A stretch of 64,000 nt of DNA, from NCBI GenBank assembly GCA_049999805.1, contig JBNGIO010006178.1:195055-259054 (forward strand), read 5' to 3'. The position numbers and the translations under genes are program-made. How positions within the stretch are numbered: the first letter of the stretch is position 1; each line of letters opens with the position of its first letter. The DNA comes from Folioceros fuciformis (lineage: Eukaryota > Anthocerotophyta > Anthocerotopsida > Anthocerotales). This document shows positions 43,902 through 57,753 of this stretch, piece by piece. The notes under the pieces are model-generated. The model did not search any database. It was given only the letters and a program-made list of their open reading frames with translations, and was not told the origin of the DNA.

Positions 43902-44639
43902 TCCAGCTCCTATCTACCTCCCGCGACACTACCACACCACACCAAGCCCCTACGACACCCACGCAAATTCGCTCCCCTGCCTTCCCGTCTCCCGAGCTCC
44001 CGCTGGACGCCGCCAATGGCCGCGCGCGTACTTTCCCTCCAGCTTGGCAGGGGCCGGGACATCACCTCCCAGCAGAAACCCCTCCAATGCGGCTCCCGCA
44101 GGCACGTCCTACGGCCATCAAGAAACATGCCGAGTAAAACGGTGTAGTTTCGCCCGCTTTCGCCACTTCGCCTCCACAGTCTTTCAACTCCTTTGTCTTG
44201 CCTCCTCTTCCGAATGGTCCTTCGTATCGCTAAATCATCTTTCGTAATAGAAATAGAGATAAGTCCCCTCTACTCCAAAGATGAAAAAAAAAGGAGAACA
44301 ACCCGAGCAGGGCCAAGGCCAAAAGGATACATAGCTCCTTCGAACTTCATTCGAAGAAGACATATCAGGCCTAATGTAGTATTGCATCAAAATATCAAAT
44401 CAAAATATTGAAAGCCCAAAGAAAATAATCTCCTCGGATAAAATTACTTCCATAGAAAATTTAATGTAACCAATAAAAATACTATAAAAGATATAAACTA
44501 CTAAGAATAAAAATAAAAATAACAATAAATTTGTAAAAAACCCTAAGAAGGACCCGTCACTACTTGGAAAAACCTACAACGTGGATGAATGTTGGAATCC
44601 ATAGTAACAAAGTTGAAAACCAAAACAGAGCTGTACTCT
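43902..44639. other. Upstream region of the alpha-CT gene, turning AT-rich
   Basis: GC-rich to about 44160, then abruptly AT-rich. It should hold the promoter and 5' UTR of the alpha-CT gene. Overlapping frames here (43612-44247 on the plus strand) are shadows of exon 1. Confidence 0.5.
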
Positions 44640-45140
44640 TGTTGTAATTCCAAACCCTATGATCCACTCACTACCCTCCACCATTATCCTCCGCTACACC
44701 CTAAAGCCATAGGCTAAACTCTAAATTCTTCTAGTCTACCATGCTACTAAACCCTAAATTATATAGCATGGTTCTAAACTCTAACCCTGATTGTATTGCA
44801 TGATGCTAAACTCTAACCCTAATTACTCTACTATGCTACAGAACTCTAACATATTCCAATAAACTCTAGACCTATTCTGTTCAAGCTATGTTGTTAAACC
44901 CTAAACCCATTTTACTATCGCCATATTGCTAAACTCATATCCTATTATGTCACATGATGTTGCTAAATCCTAAATTTATTTTGTGTCGTCATCACCATGC
45001 TACTAAACTCTACACCTATTCTGCTACTCTATTTGATTGTGTTACTAAACCCTAAATCCATTCTCCTACTCTATTTGACTGTGTTACTAAACCCTAAATC
45101 CATTCTATTCCGCTATGTTACTAAATGTTACTGAAGGAAT
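44640..45140. repeat. Degenerate minisatellite with telomere-like CCCTAAA units
   Basis: Units of about 42-60 nt recur, each containing TACTAAACCCTAAA(T/C) or a one-base variant. The two best copies (about 45022-45105) share CTACTCTATTTGA-TGTGTTACTAAACCCTAAATCC. The seven-base CCCTAAA is the plant telomere unit, but it is never in perfect tandem here. Confidence 0.6.
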
Positions 45141-45189
45141 CTTGTATCACTCAATCATAATGCTCTTACATACTTAGATCGGCATTTAA

Positions 45190-45790
45190 TCATTCTTACA
45201 TCATTCTTATCCCATTGTCATTATCATTATCATTGCTCCATACACATTGCTTCACACCCTTTACCATCATTGCTCAACCACCTTCATTTGGGCCTAGTGC
45301 TCTACACCACTCTACCATCATTGCTCAACCACCCAACTGCCCCTGCCCCCTGTGCCCATTGCTCCACCCCGCTTTATCATCCTACTCAACCCATTGCTCC
45401 ATATTGCTCTATCATCATCCTACGCCCATTGCTCCACGCCCTCTATCGTCATTGCTCAACCCATTGCTCCACATCGTTCTATCTTCATCCTGCGCTCATT
45501 GCTCTACACCCACACCCATTACTCAACCCATTGCTCCATTGCTCCATCGCTCTATCATCATTGCTCTATATTGCTCTACACCGCTCTATATCATTGCTCT
45601 ACGGCACCCATCGTTCTACACCGCTCTATATCATTGCTCTAGGGTACCCATCGTTTTACACCACTCTACATCATTGCTCTATACTCTACGGTACCCATCC
45701 TTCTACACCGCTCTATCATCATTGCTCTACATTGCTCTACAGCTCTACATTTACGTAATTCCACATTGCTCGGTGCCTCCCCATTACGCT
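45190..45790. repeat. Minisatellite built from CATTGCTC(T/C)A and CACCGCTCTATCAT units
   Basis: A pyrimidine-rich array in which ATCATTGCTCTACACC-like words recur every 15-50 nt. A higher-order unit of about 50 nt, including GGTACCCATC, appears at about 45600-45710. The long plus-strand frames through it (for example 45215-45805) come from the repeat and the lack of A/G-rich stops, not from a gene. Confidence 0.75.
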
Positions 45791-46491
45791 ACATCCACAC
45801 TCTAGCACCGTAAACATCCATAAACATTTCAATCGCTCCTTACCATAAACATATTATTGCTCCTTACCACTCCGCTCTATGCCCCAAAGAAAAGCAAACT
45901 TGCTACAACCTTTTTACAAAATTTTTGAACTACTTATTGCTGTTGATGTTACAAACAAACAAACAAACATCACAAGGTTATCTCGCGGACAGCAGGATTA
46001 CACACCACGACCTGCTTCGATCACGACTCAAAAATAACATCTTCCATTCGTAAACGGGGTCGCCTAGATATGGGAGTGTGTTACATGATCATCCTGGTCA
46101 GCAACCTGCTCTCGTTTCGCGTCCGGATAAGATTTCGAGACGGCAAACCCTGGAGAATCAAAAGTTTCGCCACTGCGAAACCTGCCTTGTCCCGACGGCC
46201 CCGACTGGTCACCTTCGGCGGCCGGAAGTTGTTGAAACGGTAGGTGGGAGGCAGCGGACACAAGAGGGTGTGCGCGACACGTGCCGGTCGCCCGGTGTTC
46301 GGACCCCGGAGGCGTACCAGGGGGCTTGCCAGCATCGTGAAGGGGGAATCGGGGAGACGTTTACAACGGAGACCTGGGCTGTTGTGAGGGGCATGCACAT
46401 GTGTTGCAAAGTGCAAAGCTAGATACACAATGTGTCGTAAATACAGTAGGGAGCATTTTTCATGTATGACGTCACGTGCCTTGGCTCAGGG
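45791..46491. other. Intergenic, no recognised gene
   Basis: Short frames on both strands without recognisable motifs. An AAAC run at 45954-45968 is the only repeat seen. The right-hand part probably holds the 3' UTR of the SGR6-like gene. Confidence 0.45.
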
Positions 46492-49400
46492 TCATGCTGT
46501 GAGGCTTTGGATCTCCCCAAGGAGCATGCTCAAGGCCGAGGCAGACTTGGCTCGCACAACTGCGCTTGGGGCACCAGCTGTCATTCGTACCAAGGAGTTG
46601 GTCACCTGCGGTAAGTAAGCTGACAGAGGCCTTTTGTCGGTGAGTTGACTGAGGAGGCAGCCAACGAAATAGGCGGCGTTTGCTTGGATCAGAGGCCATG
46701 GGCTTTCAAATGCCTGCTTGCAATGGTGAGCTGGTTAGAAGGAGGACTAGGATTGGGATGAGTGGGAGGGGAGGAAGTTGGAATACTTGCCTGCAGAGCA
46801 GAGGTGACGTATGTGTCTGTTCTGTCGCTGAACAGGGATGCCAGATGCTTGGTGAAGTCCAGGAGAAATTCGTCGTAATCCAGTCTGCAAAGAGAGGACA
46901 GCCATCAAACTGCTGGTACGCAAGGTGAGTGACCGGTGCAGGGAGAACTGGATTGCGAGACGGGTACCTTCGATTCATGTCGAATGAACGAGAGTTCGTC
47001 AAGGTTTCCAGATCCTCGGCATGGAGCAATGGGGAGACTAGCCGGAGGGTGTTCTGCGAGACCAGTTGTCCATGGCAGTCAAGGAAAAGTGTTTCCATTT
47101 TTTGGCCACCTTCTTTAAGCTACACACTTAAGTGGTGACTCGATTGGGGAGAACGAAGAGTACCTTACAGGCGTGCCGCACGGGGAGTGCTTCATCATTT
47201 ACATGGAAGAGGAGGCGAGGCAGGACAGTGTGGATCTAGAGGTCGCACAGGCACAACATTGTGAGACGAGGCGGAACCACGCAAGCGTGTGTCATGTTAC
47301 TGAAATATACATAACGGGAGCAGGTCAACAAGATCGGGATGCAGGGTGTGACCTGCTCAAGGAAACCTTCAAGCTGTGCCCCAGAACCAAACCTACACAT
47401 TGCACCCAGTGCAGCAAATGCTGCAGCTCGCATGCTGACATTGTGCCGAGCCTGGAAAGATTGATGGGTAAGTGAACCTAGACGAAGCAAACGTTACCAC
47501 CTGAATACCTGAGAACTCCAACGAAATTGATTACGTGCCTGTAAGGATCGGAGTCGGACGCATAGGTTCAGAAGTAGTGGAGAGACCGTTTCCTCTGGAA
47601 CTAGCTCAAGAGCCTGGAACAAATTCATTCACCAACTCCACCAGTTCAGCGAAAGGTGAAGAGGCGAAAGGCAAAAATGCATCATACAAACAATGAGTGG
47701 ACTTCTGAAAATCAGCAAAGCTTACAGTTGTTAAACCTTGCACCGATGTTAGCGCAACCTCCTCTTCTGGGTCCTCTATTAGAGCCACTATAACTCTTAG
47801 AACCTGTGATGAATAAATGGACATCCTTTCATGGGGCACCTGCGTATGACACTTGAGGTCAGCACTGGAGAGCTACACACGTACACACCATCGTGGGAAA
47901 AGCTTGAGAGTATGCTTGAGCCGAGGAAGATTAAGGCATGCTGTCATACTTGAATAAGGCCTTGGACACACAGCCGCCTAACTGTAGGAGATTCATCTCC
48001 AATATGGGCGCTCAGAACATCAACCAGCTGGCCCAACAGCATGTCCCTCTTGCTCCCACTACATAGCGGAATAAAAGTTGAGATCAATGTGCTGACACTC
48101 AGACTACTAGCGCAGACAAACATTCACGTGGACAAGGACCTACCAATGCTGGACAAATTCAGACAATGCTGCTGATGCTGCAGCCCTTTGAAAGTCATAA
48201 GGCATCTTTAAAGCTGGCCACAGAGAACTGCATACTGACTCCATCTAAAAACCGATTTTATCAAAATCAGATCTCCCATATGCGAAGCTTGCTTTGTTCA
48301 ACGCTTAAAAAATTAATTGTTGTACCTCGAAAGGTTTCGATTTTGCACTGCACTTTGCAATCTCCCCAATCGCCTCTATCCAGCGCTCACCACTTAACCG
48401 TTGCTCTCCATCGACGGCTAGGACCTGTACGATCGAGCTCAGCAGGATGCCACGCTAACCATGTGTGCCAGCATCATCAACCAGAAAAATAAAGCATCCC
48501 CACCTTCTGCATCTCAACGTCATTCAAACAGTCACAGAATGCTTGAAAGGTTGCTACCACTTCCCTGCGTCAGGCCACCTGCGAGTTCAATACAGTATGC
48601 AAAATGCTTACCTAAGAATTTTGACATGCACAGGACTTAAGCGCCCTATCACACTTGTACAACAAAAGACAGATCTCTTCTGCACACACTCCATTTACTG
48701 TTTGGAAGTCTACCTCAGAGGCCGCACATTTAAGGACAAAGTCCCGTGTGCACTGCCAATACGTAAAAGTAGAGAGCACAACACAGCAGAATAACTTTGT
48801 CCTAAAGCTTTTCCGACGGCTTCGCTATCCCCCCTGCCACAAGCAAAACGAATACACAATAAGCTTCGCTTATTCATCCACCTCTCTCAGCTTCCAGCAA
48901 CTTACAAAACAAGTAAAACGTACTTCAAAATAACGCCAAGGGCTAGTGTCGCTGCTGGTGGCAGCATGTTCAGAGATCCAGAGAGTGGAACATGGTCTGA
49001 TTGCACACCCTTCTCTGCATCACCATCCTTCAGTAAGGGAGCATGCTCAAGGACGTCCACCAAATAGTCTATGAGCGGTAGCGCCAATTTCTCGTTGCGA
49101 GCAATTGCCTGAGGACGTATCCCAGAATAGTATAAGAACTATGGGAAACAGAACAGCCTGAGAAAGCACATCACTATGACTGCTCCACATTTGATATGTC
49201 AGAAGACAGTACCAGAAACGCTTCTCGTAAAGGCAGTGCTATGCTTTGCCGTGCCCCATCTTGTTTCCCAACATCTCTTTCTGCTGCACCTAACAGCTCA
49301 CTGAACACACAGGTCGCTTGTGCATGTTCTGCCAGACAGCAGACCTACACAGCAGGCTCTTACTATTAGTCAAGGAGCGGACAGAGAATTGTCACTCCAC

Positions 49401-52400
49401 TACTTGCAGACAGATGCCAACTCCTAACATGATATGGAAGAAAATCAGACATCCAGTAGGTACTCACAGCATTTAACACTTGAAGACGCATTTGCTGGTT
49501 TCCAAGCGCAGCAGCCGCAGCAAAAATAGATTGTGTGATGCTGCAGACGACCCAACCATTAGTAAATGCCAGTTGGTTTGGTACTCACAATTCAGTGGTT
49601 AATGTTCAAAGGGCTTTCATACCGTGGTATATCTAGCTCCAGCAACTCATGCCCTCTCTTCTCAATCAGCTGAGTCACAGCCATGATACTTCCTTCGCCA
49701 GATAGCTCAGTTTTGTCACAAATCGCTGAAGAACACCCACGAAGTGCAGCCACCAGCTGGCAAAACCTCAAGATCATTGACTCAAGGATGACTAGTAACA
49801 GTTGCTTGCATGGCTACCAAGCAAGATCAATCAAGATATTCTCACCTCGCCAGTTGTCAAGAGCACGCCAACAGATGCTACAATTTGACGCACAATACCA
49901 CCATCTAGACCATTTTGCTCCTGATGGACAAGAATACACTTGGTTAGGGCCTACAGATTACCAATTGACAATAAGACGGGTAGTATCTCCAATCATTGTA
50001 GCAATAACCATACGAAACCCTGGGGAGTGAGTGAAGATTGTCACCCAGTTCGTAACAGCGATCAGTTCCTCCAAAGCTGATAAGGCAGCATATGCTGTGG
50101 ACCGATCCTCTGGAGCTGCGCCAACTGGCTTTGGAAGGAGTAATGAGATGCTGAAGAACAAGTCAAGAATCTAACCAACGCAAAAGAACACAGTCAGCTG
50201 CAATGCTACTCCACACAAGACATGACCACAAACGCATGGAAGCACTAATGGGGAATCAAACGTATGATGATGTACACAAGGTTGTACTGCACGACAACCC
50301 AAAGCAATTTGTTAAAACTACCTGTGCAGCAGTTTTTCGTATCTCAGTAGACACATCCGCACAGCGTGGAAGATATGCCATTACCCTCTCTCCAAGCCTC
50401 AACCCCTCCCTAGGAGGCAGCAGAGGCGTGGCTGTTGATGGTGCAGAGTTATTAGACACATACATAAGCATACCACTGCAAGTTGCACCTACTTCAAGAT
50501 GCCATGTAAGCTTCACCTTTACCTGCTGTACTACTTTGAGCCCATTCAGCTGGAGTCCTGAGGTGTGTGCAGATCCCTGTACAATTGAATGGACACGTTC
50601 CAACGGTACAAAAACTGCGGAACTGGCGAAGAAGGGCTAGAACAGCAGTGCAAGATCTGAGCCTCTGATGCTCATCTCGAGAGGACACATATTGATCCAA
50701 ACTCCATAGCAGGTGGTGCAGTTGATCAGCCCTACTTTTCCCATCGTCCCCACTAGCCACCACGCAGTGCAAAATCGTTTTGATTTGAAAAAGTGTGGAA
50801 AACAGTGACGTGGAAGTGCACGACAGAAGCATGCAGTGAAGGGATGCAGTGAGCACATTCATTACCTGGTCAGCAAAATTGCGCATAGCAGGTTGACCAG
50901 GTTTCCAAGTATGGAACCCATCACGTCAACTGGCTCTGGAGGAAGAGTAAAGAAACCTAGTGTTGCCTGTTAGCATGGGAAACAAGTAATTCAGTATACA
51001 TAGCCTAGAAATAAAAGTATTTCCCACTAACAAGTTTATGTCAGAGCATTTACTTGCAAAATGCGGTCCCTCATAACAATGGTCAGTTTAGGCTCGACTG
51101 ACACCAATGTAGTGCAGGTGTGAACAGCCAAATCCTGAAAAACATGCAAAACTATCAGCAATGGATGGCACATGTTTCAAGGCAATGAAATAATTTTGAA
51201 GAAGCTAATCCAGTTCAAAATGCCTAGTGTGAGGGGGAACTACTTAAAGGAGAACAATGAGCACGCACAGTGTGGGAAAAATCAAGCCAAAAACCTCGCC
51301 TGTGTATGAAGGACATCCAGGTCCAAGGCACTGGACAAACCATATCCATATCCAGATTCTTGGCCTGCCATGAGAGCAATTGTGTAATCCAACAGTTGAT
51401 CACGATTCTTCAAAGGAAAAGATGAACCATTAGCTCCTGCTTTGATGACTGCTTGCCCTGTGGATTGCACGAAATGGCCAAAGCTCAAAGCAGGCCTCCA
51501 GCATAAGTTCCTGCACCAGCCTCAGCCTACTGAAGACGTACCTAAGAGGTTGATTGCCGTTATAACAGCTTGCTTGGCTGACGCAGTTCTTACGTCCAAG
51601 AGTCCCGACAACATGTTCGTTCCCTGGTGGATGAGACCAAAGAAACAACCAACAAGATAAATACCTCCAGGTCTGGCCTGACTGCTGTGAAGCTTCACGT
51701 TCTAAGAAGGGCAATGGTATGTGAGATCATACTTGAGTCAGGGCTTGGTCTACTCACCACAAGCGTATCAATACGAGCTTCTATAACTGTTGAGGGAGCA
51801 TATGTAGCTGCGTACCCATACATGAGAGCTAGAGCAGCACATACATCATCCACATCTGGCCTGTTTTTCTGGTCAAAAAAAATTAAGAATAGCCTGCAGG
51901 GATGTTTGAGGGTTAACTTCCTGATAAACCATTTCATGCGCAAACCTTATCACTTCATGTATCAAGCACCTCTGTTTTAGTCTTCAAACAAATTGTTCCA
52001 AAATCCGCTGAAGTCACCTGTGTATTCTTTTGCGCCCTTGATTTTCCAAAATTTTCCTCAGCTTTTCAAGCACAGTGTCCAGATGAGAAGCAGCAACCTG
52101 CAGCGGTAACACCTCAAAGTAGTTAAAAAATCAGAGGGCTATTTGAAACATCAGGGCTAATTGAGAAATCACAGTACTAAAAACGTCGGACAATCTGCAT
52201 CATGAGACTACACGAACTCACACCATACCAGTCCCATTCCCATGGCAAGCCCAAGTCGGTTCGACTGGTCTGCCACATTGGCCTGCTTGTACATTATTGC
52301 AATCTTATCCCGCACATAAGCCCTGTCTGTGACCTTTTGAAGTAGAATGCCAAGGCATCTGAGAGGGAAAAACCGGCCAGTACACAATCACGCTATGCTT

Positions 52401-55400
52401 TCATTGCAAGGTATGATGGAGATCCTCAGCATGAAAGGTGATAAAAAGAACATGCTTAGAGAAACACGTGCCTGTGCAGAAGTCCTGCGTGTTCATGATC
52501 CCCGGCATAGAGCTCATATTGACTAGAAAAAGCATTTCCAAGAGCAATCATCCACTCGGGATTCTGGATAACATCGAGAGACTCAGAGAGCAGCTGCCAT
52601 AGTGAGACCCCTCATCAGCAATACCGAAGCCTGTTTCTACGTCAAAACTGGAAAACGGATTACTAAAACGTCCAATTTGCAACTCCCCCATCGGCATGGA
52701 AAGATGCAGCACTGCAAATTCAACACTCACATGAACAATCATGCCATCCCAAGTTTCTTGGTTCCAGGAGACATCATCACAGTAACTGATGAAAGCTTTC
52801 AGCTTCGGAATCTACAGAACAACAGGTCCACGTACATGAGAAATTTAGTAACTAAGAGAACCTTACTGAACGGGAATGCCTGATAATACCTCATCTTCCC
52901 AGAGCAGCAAAATTTCCTTGGGAAACAGTGGCGCCAGATAAAACAACACCTGTGATTTCACACAGACAAGAAATCAGGAATGGCTTTGACCATAATTGGT
53001 CTCCTACACCCAAGTTTCATCTGAATAGAGTCACTTCAATAAGGGCCTCACTGTCAGAATGCGAGCTCCCAATTGCTCCCTTGACATTGGATTTCGAAGA
53101 AGTACTAACAAGCGGGCAAGCACCTCCTGCACAAGTCATATTCTCATTACAGCTCGTAGCTGTGGTATGGGAATAAAGTAGCATTAAAGGCATCACTCAC
53201 TCGAACTCTAATCAAAAGACATCACAGAATTCTGCTCACTTCTGGCCTTGGAACATCTGTGCATGTGACATAATCAACACTAACGCTTTCACCCATTGCC
53301 AGTCTGCGCTTGGCTATCTCTGCAAGGCATTTACACACCTGGAAAAGAAATGACATTTATATCAAATTAAGGTGAAATGACACCAAAGTTAATCATCCCA
53401 CGGCTCGAACACTTACAATGGCTACAGCACTAGTGTACCGCCTCGGTATCAACACCTTCAACAAAAAGGGCCAGAGCGCCGACTGCAAGAAAGGTGAGCA
53501 TGTGATGTATAAGAGAATTTCGAGGCAATTTGTTCCTACCAAGGAGCTGCATAAAACTTTTCAAGTTGAATTTGACATCAGCTTGTTAATGAACTGGCTA
53601 CCAAAAGCTTAACACTAACCTCCATTTCAGGTATGGTGCTTGCCATTAGCAGCAAGCCTTTGTCACAAACAGCTCGCAGTTCCAGTAACGAGACTTCTCC
53701 AACTTTTAGCTGGACAGGCATCAGATCAACTCAGCAATCTAAGCAGAGACAACAGCTCTAGCGACATCGTACCATATCATCCCATGTACCACATGCATTA
53801 AACAGAACCTCACATCATTTTTAGATTGTTGGCGGTCCTCAACGCCAATTACTTTCTCAATAGCCCTCCTTTGGATTTGGAACTGCTCAACCTCATCATC
53901 CGCAATGGCGCACTGCCTGACCAGAAACTCAACGACAAGTTTCCCACTGTCTCTCTCAAAGTAGCAATTGGCAGCCATCACTACAACTAGCTGTACACAA
54001 CAATACACAGTCATTTCCTGAGACACAGCTGGACCCAGTAGTAAGCATCTGTCTTCATCACTGAAGCTAGTGCTACCTCCACAATACTCTTTCGCAGATT
54101 GAGGCCCCTCTCTTGAAGTGTTGAGTTGATAGCCTCAGCCAGTGTTGGCCTGTAAGCGGCCCAAGCTTCTGGTAACCTAAGCAGCAGTCATCGAGGAACA
54201 GATTCAAGTAGAAGCACAGACCATGTACCCATCCAGATCTTACACTTGTAGAACAGCTTAGATTAACCTAAGTCAAGAAATCAGGGACAAAATGAGCACC
54301 TTGAGACGAGATGCCTGAGCACAGAAAATGTTCCCAATCTCACAGGATCTTCCTTGGAAGTGATGCGCTGGTATTAGGAGAAAAATGATCAGATAAAGCA
54401 ACAAATCACATGGCTAGTGAAGGAAACCCAAAATTTTGTAAAGGAACCATCGAAATATGTACTGTCATCAATGTGTCTTACGGTGTGGAGATACTTGTAC
54501 ATCTCTTCTGGATAAACCTCACCGATGGTACTGAAGCATCGCAATACTTCATTGACATTCTGGAAATTGTACATATGTCAGTACGAGCTCAGTGATGCAA
54601 ACACAGAAACAAGATGTCGAGCAGTCTGTCACCTTCAGGATAATACTTGGTTCATTGTCGCCTAGGTGCGAGGACAGTGATGCCATAGGCAAGATGAAAT
54701 TTATAACGGAGGCAAGGTCCTGTAGCAGATTTAACACGGATTTAGCTGGTGTATCCTACCTAAATTTTTAAAATGCTTAGAGCATTTCAACGATAGAACA
54801 ATACACGGAAAATTCATCCCCGTGGTTTTGCTGTCATGGGTAGTACCACAAAGTCAACCAAAGGCGTGTTGTCACCGTGCAGAAGAACCGCATCTAGAAT
54901 CAGGTGTAAGCCGTGTGTAATTGTCAGAGGATTCTGAGGCTCTCTCTTTAATCTGGGCATGAAGGTTCCAAAGTGATGCTCCCGACAAGTTGACTGATTG
55001 TGTCAAGACAATATGCAGATGCTGGGGGAAACATAACTTCCGACACTTACACATTAAGAACAGCAGGAAGGAGCTTAGGCAGTGCTAGCTTCAGCTGCGG
55101 AGAACTTATAAGGCCAACCATTTGGCCCAGCGCATCAACAGCTGCAGCACGTACCTAAGCCAGACAATATCATGCAGCATGAATCAGAAGCTATGAGCTG
55201 ACACACTGAGTGACTACACGTATCTGTCTGAAGATGACAAACAAACAAATCAAGTGAGCAGGATGTTTCCACGTGACTGACCCTTGGCTCAGACGATCCA
55301 ACCCAAGATCCAAGGAACAGTTCAAAAGCCGAATAGAGTAGAGCTCTGAAGAGGGGATTGCATCAGAATAAAGAGCACTGAGCAATGCCCAGTACACCAC

Positions 55401-57016
55401 GAACAGAGGGAAGAGAAACAAGTGAGATGACTGGATGGCTGGAACGCGCTTACTGCAAGTCATTGTCTAGAACTGATGCAGACGCAGAAACTTCTTCGTA
55501 CTGGGAAATTGTTGCGCACCAGCACGTGAAAGCTGGAAAAAAACACAGGTTAAGCCTCAGTGTGCAATAGTAACCCACTCTGTAGTGCAAACTGGACTAT
55601 CCAAATTGCAACAGGAACTCAAAACACTAGCATTTTCCTGACCCACTCCAGCCTTATGATCATTGATGCATCACGTCCGAGTCAGAAGTATCATCAAGAG
55701 GAGTCACAGCAGATAACACTGACCATTTGCATATATGGGCCTCTGGAAATCCCTGACACCACCAAGAATTGGCATCACATGGTATAGAACTCCTTTCACT
55801 CGAGGAGCAAACCGGAAAGCTTTGCAACAAAAAAAAACAAATAACTGCAGGTCAGAATGAATCATGCCAACTTGAAAATTACTACGCCACCACCCAGACT
55901 TTGAAGTTGACTCTATCAACTGCGCATGAAGTTGCGGGTGCCTACCGTCTACTACCGCAAAGTCTGCAAGGCACTGGACCGCAGCAACCACGAATGCAGA
56001 ATTCCCTGACAGTTGGCCAAAAACTTCATCCATCACCTGTGTAAGAACATGCAATACTGTCTGCCATGATTGCACAAGAGGTACTACCTCCCAAACGGTA
56101 CCTAGCGATTTCAGATGCAACCAATATTAAGCCAAAGCATCCATTCCACGTCCAGTCCAGTCATGGTACAGCCATCTTTGACAACAGACTACCAGATCGG
56201 GCACACGAGATGCCAAAGCCACCAGGAGACTAGACGCAGCTCGTTGCCAGTCCGAATTGAAATCCTGCACAAGAAAAGCCACAAGAATAATCAGCTGAGG
56301 AACGTGGATGACGCCAGTCACTCAGAGCCAAACTGAGTAGGCAAAAACTTAGGCAACCTTGCTGCTGGTCATGTCCGCAATTGCAATCTTGGTCATTCTT
56401 TGCATAAGTTCCGTGTCCAGGTCCGTATCCGGCATCTCCCGGACGGTGTGAGCCATAATCCTAAAAACCCCAGCATGATGACTGCCCAACTCTCCCCCTC
56501 TCTGGGGGAGAAAGCAATACACACAATCAAAAAACAGGAACTGGAGGTAAAAATCAGGGCTCTGTACACACTCCGTACCCGAACACAACCTACCAAAAAC
56601 AGGAAAAGAGAAAGTCACGAGCAAGAAATTACCCGTTTTCCGATCCGCAGGCTTGATATACAATAGTCCAGAACGACCCCAGCATTACTGCATGTAAGAA
56701 GCAAGGCCACCGGCAATTGAGCCGTCTTCCGTCTAAAACCCAAAACCCCATCAAATGTTACCATCCAAAAAAAAGGACCTACCGATCTGCATTTTCTCGC
56801 AAACCATCTGCAGCAGCCTCCCGCACCGCAAGAGCAGTGTCGGCAAGGGCTCCCACCAGCACCCGAATTGCAGCTGATTTCTCCCAACACCAAGATTCAA
56901 GACCAAGACTTCAGAGCAGGCTCGGATCAACCAAAAGAAGCGAATTACGCAGGAAAAGTTCGATTCTCCACACCTGCTGATAGGGATATGGGAGCACCCA
57001 CATTATTGGAGGCCAT
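46492..57016 (-). CDS. SGR6: HEAT-repeat protein, SHOOT GRAVITROPISM 6 / MROH1 family
   Basis: A long gene with many short exons. Exons 1-11 by hand: 57016-56974, 56873-56783, 56687-56633, 56501-56358, 56264-56193, 56036-55946, 55819-55724, 55532-55454, 55345-55282, 55154-55051 and 54952-54850, all in phase. The last two are 46884-46791 and 46713-46492. In between, further family blocks were read but not all borders were set (for example [80 protein letters not shown]). N-terminal matches include [20 protein letters not shown] and [20 protein letters not shown]; the C-terminus has [18 protein letters not shown] and [20 protein letters not shown]. Arabidopsis SGR6 is about 1.7 kb in residues, acts in endodermal gravity sensing and associates with the vacuole membrane. 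I saw no disabling change. Its role in a non-seed plant is unknown. Confidence 0.85.
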
Positions 57017-57753
57017 CTACAACCTCAAATGCCAGGCGACCCAGCTGCAGATTGCGTCCCCTCGATCATGTCAATCTGCCCGCCCGAACCAATCCTCCCA
57101 GGCGCGGGCGCATCAAGAAAATATGCCCGCCTCTTAAAAGATCGGGGATGGAAAAATCCCACTTTCTCGTCGGCAACTTGTTCAACCTCCACTCACCATG
57201 CAGACAGCAGCAGCACCGAAGAATCCAGTAGCGCCAGTGAGACGAGCAAGACTGGCCTGAAAACAGAACGGCGCACTCGTATCCTGGTGAGTTCAGGAGA
57301 CGACCGCACAAAGGTTTGCTTAGCATGTAGATTGCACTCGGGTTGTGACGACGATCCACGCTAAACTCCGAAGCCGCCCAGACACTGGCTTCCGTCACTT
57401 CTTTCTTTCCTCTTGGCCCGTTCCTCCTGGACGGAAAGCCGGCTTTTATTTCCTGCTCTGAGTAACTTGTGTCACGGTAATTCAAGTATTTGTCGGCAAG
57501 CCTGCTTCGCGAGCTTGCATCCAAGCTCGTCTTGCCACCCACCTTCGAAGGTAGGAGGGACTCGTTTTATGTGGCCGCTAAGGAATCTCTCCGCGTCCCC
57601 TCCCATCCTACTTTACTCCGTTTGTCTGATTCTGGAAGAGATTAGAGGAGAAGTGAGCGAGAGCGACTTTATTATAAACGAGGTTGTAACTCAATATAAT
57701 GGTGGTGCGTTTAGATACAGGTGGTATATGCGGTGGGCGAACAGAAGAATTTC
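57017..57753. other. Upstream of the SGR6-like gene, downstream of the PhyH gene
   Basis: Both flanking genes are on the minus strand, so this holds the SGR6-like promoter and the 3' UTR of the PhyH gene. A minus frame at 57066-57542 is open for 158 codons but matches nothing. Confidence 0.5.

Noticed and set aside
43612-44247. 211-codon plus-strand frame opposite the alpha-CT first exon
   Set aside because: Antisense to the transit-peptide exon; no conservation expected or seen.
45215-45805. 196- and 162-codon plus-strand frames of His/Ser/Pro repeats
   Set aside because: They are produced by a pyrimidine-rich minisatellite that lacks stop codons; all three frames are open there.
46081-46428. 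115-codon minus-strand frame as an extra SGR6 exon
   Set aside because: The SGR6-like coding line ends cleanly at the TGA at 46494-46492 after a conserved-looking C-terminus, so this frame would be 3' of the stop.
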